The notes beneath the pieces were generated by a model. That model searched no databases, was not told the DNA's origin, and saw nothing but the letters and a program-made list of their open reading frames with translations. Made by a program: the position numbers and the translations under genes. This document shows, piece after piece, positions 6,652 to 8,053 of a stretch of 8,053 nt of DNA; within the stretch, counting starts at the first letter, position 1, and the number at the start of each line of letters is the position of its first letter. Source of the DNA: Candidatus Bathyarchaeota archaeon (GTDB lineage: Archaea; Thermoproteota; Bathyarchaeia; 40CM-2-53-6; RBG-13-38-9); NCBI GenBank assembly GCA_018396565.1, contig JAGTQO010000063.1, positions 1 to 8,053 on the forward strand, read 5' to 3'.

Positions 6652-6791
6652 GATCAGGTGGTAAGGTGCATGACTGAATATGAAATGATCTACGCCTATA
6701 ATAATAGTGGTCAGGCCTATAAGGATAGTACATTTAGGATAGATAATCTGCCACCGGCAAGAAATTGATTTTTGATTACCACGTAATATAT

Positions 6792-7895
6792 TCAAGATAT
6801 TTTGGCTATCCTTCGGTACCGATACTCTATGTTGCATGCACCTTCCATCGAGACCATGCACGGCCCTATCGGACTCTGAGGGGTGCAAACTCCTCCGAAC
6901 AATGGACACTCCCGAGGCTCCATCAGGCCTCTGAGGACCTTATTGCAGCTACATCCCTCCGGCTCACTGAAATCAGCATCAATAATTTCTTTCAACTCTT
7001 CTGCGTATCTAACTTCAGAATCGAAAACGCTGAATGGTTCTCTGAGCCTCATCTTGGAGCATCTTATTCTGGGAAAACCACGCCACATTGAATCCACAGG
7101 CTCAAAGACTTGATGTATGAGCTTAAGAGCCTTCAAATTACCTGCATATCTTACTGTCCTATTATATTCATTCTCAACGATCGATTCAGAGTTCTTCACC
7201 TGCCTGGCGATCATGTACACAGCCATCAAGATATCCAGAGGTTCAAACCCTGCGATTACTTGTGGAATCTTGTATTTTCTTGAGATCGCCTCATAGGGCC
7301 TTACGCCTATTATTGTGCTGACATGCCCTGGCTCAATGATACCTTGAATTTTTAGCTCACCCATGCTGAGAAGCATATCCAAGGCTGGGGGTAAATATCT
7401 ATGGAAACATAGTATGGAGAAATTCTCTGGCATGCCCTTGAGGGCAGTGACCGCGGTACTTGGCGCCGTAGTTTCAAAACCTATAGCTACAAATACCACT
7501 TCCCTACCTGTCTTTTCAGCGATCCTAACAGCATCGGTGATGCTGTAGACTACTCTCACGTCCGCTCCCTCAGCTCGAGCGTCTGCAAGTGAGCCAGACA
7601 CTCCGGGAACCCTCAGCATATCTCCAAAGGTAGTAACGGTCTTTCCGCTTCTGGCGAGGACCACCGCCTCCTCCGCTTCAGCCATTGTTGTTACGCATAC
7701 AGGACAGCCGGGGCCCTGCCTAACCTCAATGCCACATCCCTCAAGCAGAAGGTCAAGCCCATACCTGACAATAGTATCTTGGTGTGTACCGCAAACATGC
7801 ATCAATGTAAGGTTAAGTCCCATCGACCTCAATCTTTCCAGTATTTTTGAAGCTGTTGACTCATCCCTGAATCGAAACATCGGCTCTGTCCTCAT
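6792..7895 (-). CDS. hypD: HypD, hydrogenase Fe(CN)2CO assembly scaffold
   Basis: This is a complete 367-aa HypD, the normal family length. HypD is a [4Fe-4S] protein that, with HypC, holds iron while the cyanide ligands from HypE and the CO are added for [NiFe] hydrogenase maturation in the cytoplasm. Visible conserved blocks are CGTH (C35-H38), GPGCPVC (C64, C67), TFGDMLRVPG (89-98), GFETTAP (139-145), PGHVSTIIG (189-197) and the C-terminal cluster region with C315, C317, C330, C337, C346 and C354, ending in the usual YRYRR. The start is ATG at 7895; Met6 is an alternative, and neither has a clear ribosome binding site. hypA ends 55 bases upstream on the same strand, so the two are probably cotranscribed. 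Confidence 0.97.
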   Translation of the reverse strand: MRTEPMFRFRDESTASKILERLRSMGLNLTLMHVCGTHQDTIVRYGLDLLLEGCGIEVRQGPGCPVCVTTMAEAEEAVVLARSGKTVTTFGDMLRVPGVSGSLADARAEGADVRVVYSITDAVRIAEKTGREVVFVAIGFETTAPSTAVTALKGMPENFSILCFHRYLPPALDMLLSMGELKIQGIIEPGHVSTIIGVRPYEAISRKYKIPQVIAGFEPLDILMAVYMIARQVKNSESIVENEYNRTVRYAGNLKALKLIHQVFEPVDSMWRGFPRIRCSKMRLREPFSVFDSEVRYAEELKEIIDADFSEPEGCSCNKVLRGLMEPRECPLFGGVCTPQSPIGPCMVSMEGACNIEYRYRRIAKIS

Positions 7896-7950
7896 TCTTT
7901 AAAATCATGAAATTGCAAATTCAACTCCGTGAAAACTACTGTTGACCATC

Positions 7951-8053
7951 CTATTGTTTTAGTTTGATGAACTTGATATAACAATTTCTTCCAGACACCA
8001 CTTCAACTTCTCCACCACATTCGGGGCATTCAAGCGTCGGGTATACGATGTGA
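7951..8053 (-). CDS. hypA: HypA, hydrogenase nickel incorporation protein (C-terminal end)
   Basis: Only the last 33 codons are in the window; the gene continues beyond base 8053. The frame reads HIVYPTLECPECGG, then EVVSGRNCYIKFIKLKQ and TAG. This matches the HypA C-terminus: the second CPxCG pair of the structural zinc site, then the G-R/K-x-x-Y-I strand that closes the domain. HypA binds nickel at its N-terminus (not seen here) and hands it to the hydrogenase large subunit together with HypB. It lies upstream of hypD on the same strand. The piece is short, but the motif order is characteristic. Confidence 0.82.
   Translation of the reverse strand, partial: HIVYPTLECPECGGEVEVVSGRNCYIKFIKLKQ

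Larger units (their letters stand above)
6145..6791. other. Gene-poor spacer between hypD and the MoxR operon
   Basis: This 647-base stretch is the only sizeable gap in the window. No tRNA, rRNA or recognisable protein family was found in it. It holds a TATA-like element near 6188, two small inverted repeats (6308-6324 and 6628-6651), and an open frame of 91 codons on the minus strand. Open frames on both strands overlap between 6259 and 6479, which weakens the case for any of them. Several hydrophobic stretches in different minus-strand frames suggest a decayed membrane-protein gene, but this is not established. Confidence 0.6.

Noticed and set aside
6649..6909. Minus-strand frame of 86 codons beginning inside hypD
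   Set aside because: Its first part is an out-of-frame shadow of the hypD 3' end. Only the hydrophobic tail after hypD is of interest, and that is reported as a possible remnant.
6765..7113. Plus-strand frames opposite hypD
   Set aside because: They are antisense to strongly conserved HypD sequence including its cysteine cluster, and their composition is not protein-like.
7779..7793. HypD CGTHQ instead of CGTHE
   Set aside because: The position after the conserved CGxH varies in the family (for example bacterial forms have other residues), so it is not evidence of altered function.

Overview
The window looks like a piece of an archaeal chromosome, probably from the Thermoproteota or a related lineage such as Bathyarchaeia. 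That assignment is an inference. It rests on archaeal-type hydrogenase maturation proteins, a MoxR/DUF58 gene block made of lineage-specific membrane proteins, Arg codons mostly AGG/AGA, short TATA-like promoter elements and moderate GC. No ribosomal RNA, tRNA, CRISPR array, insertion sequence or phage gene was seen.

Layout. Bases 1-285 (+) hold the 3' end of hypE. Bases 242-6144 (-) hold seven tightly packed genes that read as one operon. In transcription order they encode: a membrane-anchored ectodomain protein (275 aa); a short DUF4129-like membrane protein (156 aa); a 65-aa single-pass protein; a MoxR-family AAA+ ATPase (316 aa); a DUF58 protein (411 aa); a polytopic membrane protein (247 aa); and a large secreted, C-terminally anchored protein (513 aa). 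Every junction overlaps, four of them by exactly 4 bases (ATGA or TTGA). Bases 6145-6791 hold no convincing gene, but carry a candidate promoter for the operon, two small inverted repeats and traces of what may be a decayed membrane-protein gene. Bases 6792-7895 (-) are hypD, and 7951-8053 (-) is the 3' end of hypA.

How the genes work together. HypA, HypD and HypE belong to the pathway that builds the NiFe(CN)2CO centre of [NiFe] hydrogenases: HypE makes the cyanide ligand, HypD assembles the Fe(CN)2CO unit with HypC, and HypA delivers nickel. Their presence implies a [NiFe] hydrogenase elsewhere in the genome. The operon between them is a MoxR-DUF58 module. By family knowledge, the ATPase and DUF58 protein would remodel or activate a partner at the inner face of the membrane. 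The partners here appear to be the ectodomain proteins encoded at the two ends of the operon.

The most notable points are the loss of the metal-binding DxSxS signature in the DUF58 protein, the absence of the transglutaminase gene common in bacterial versions, and two large outward-facing proteins of unknown role. hypE and the operon converge with a 44-base tail overlap.
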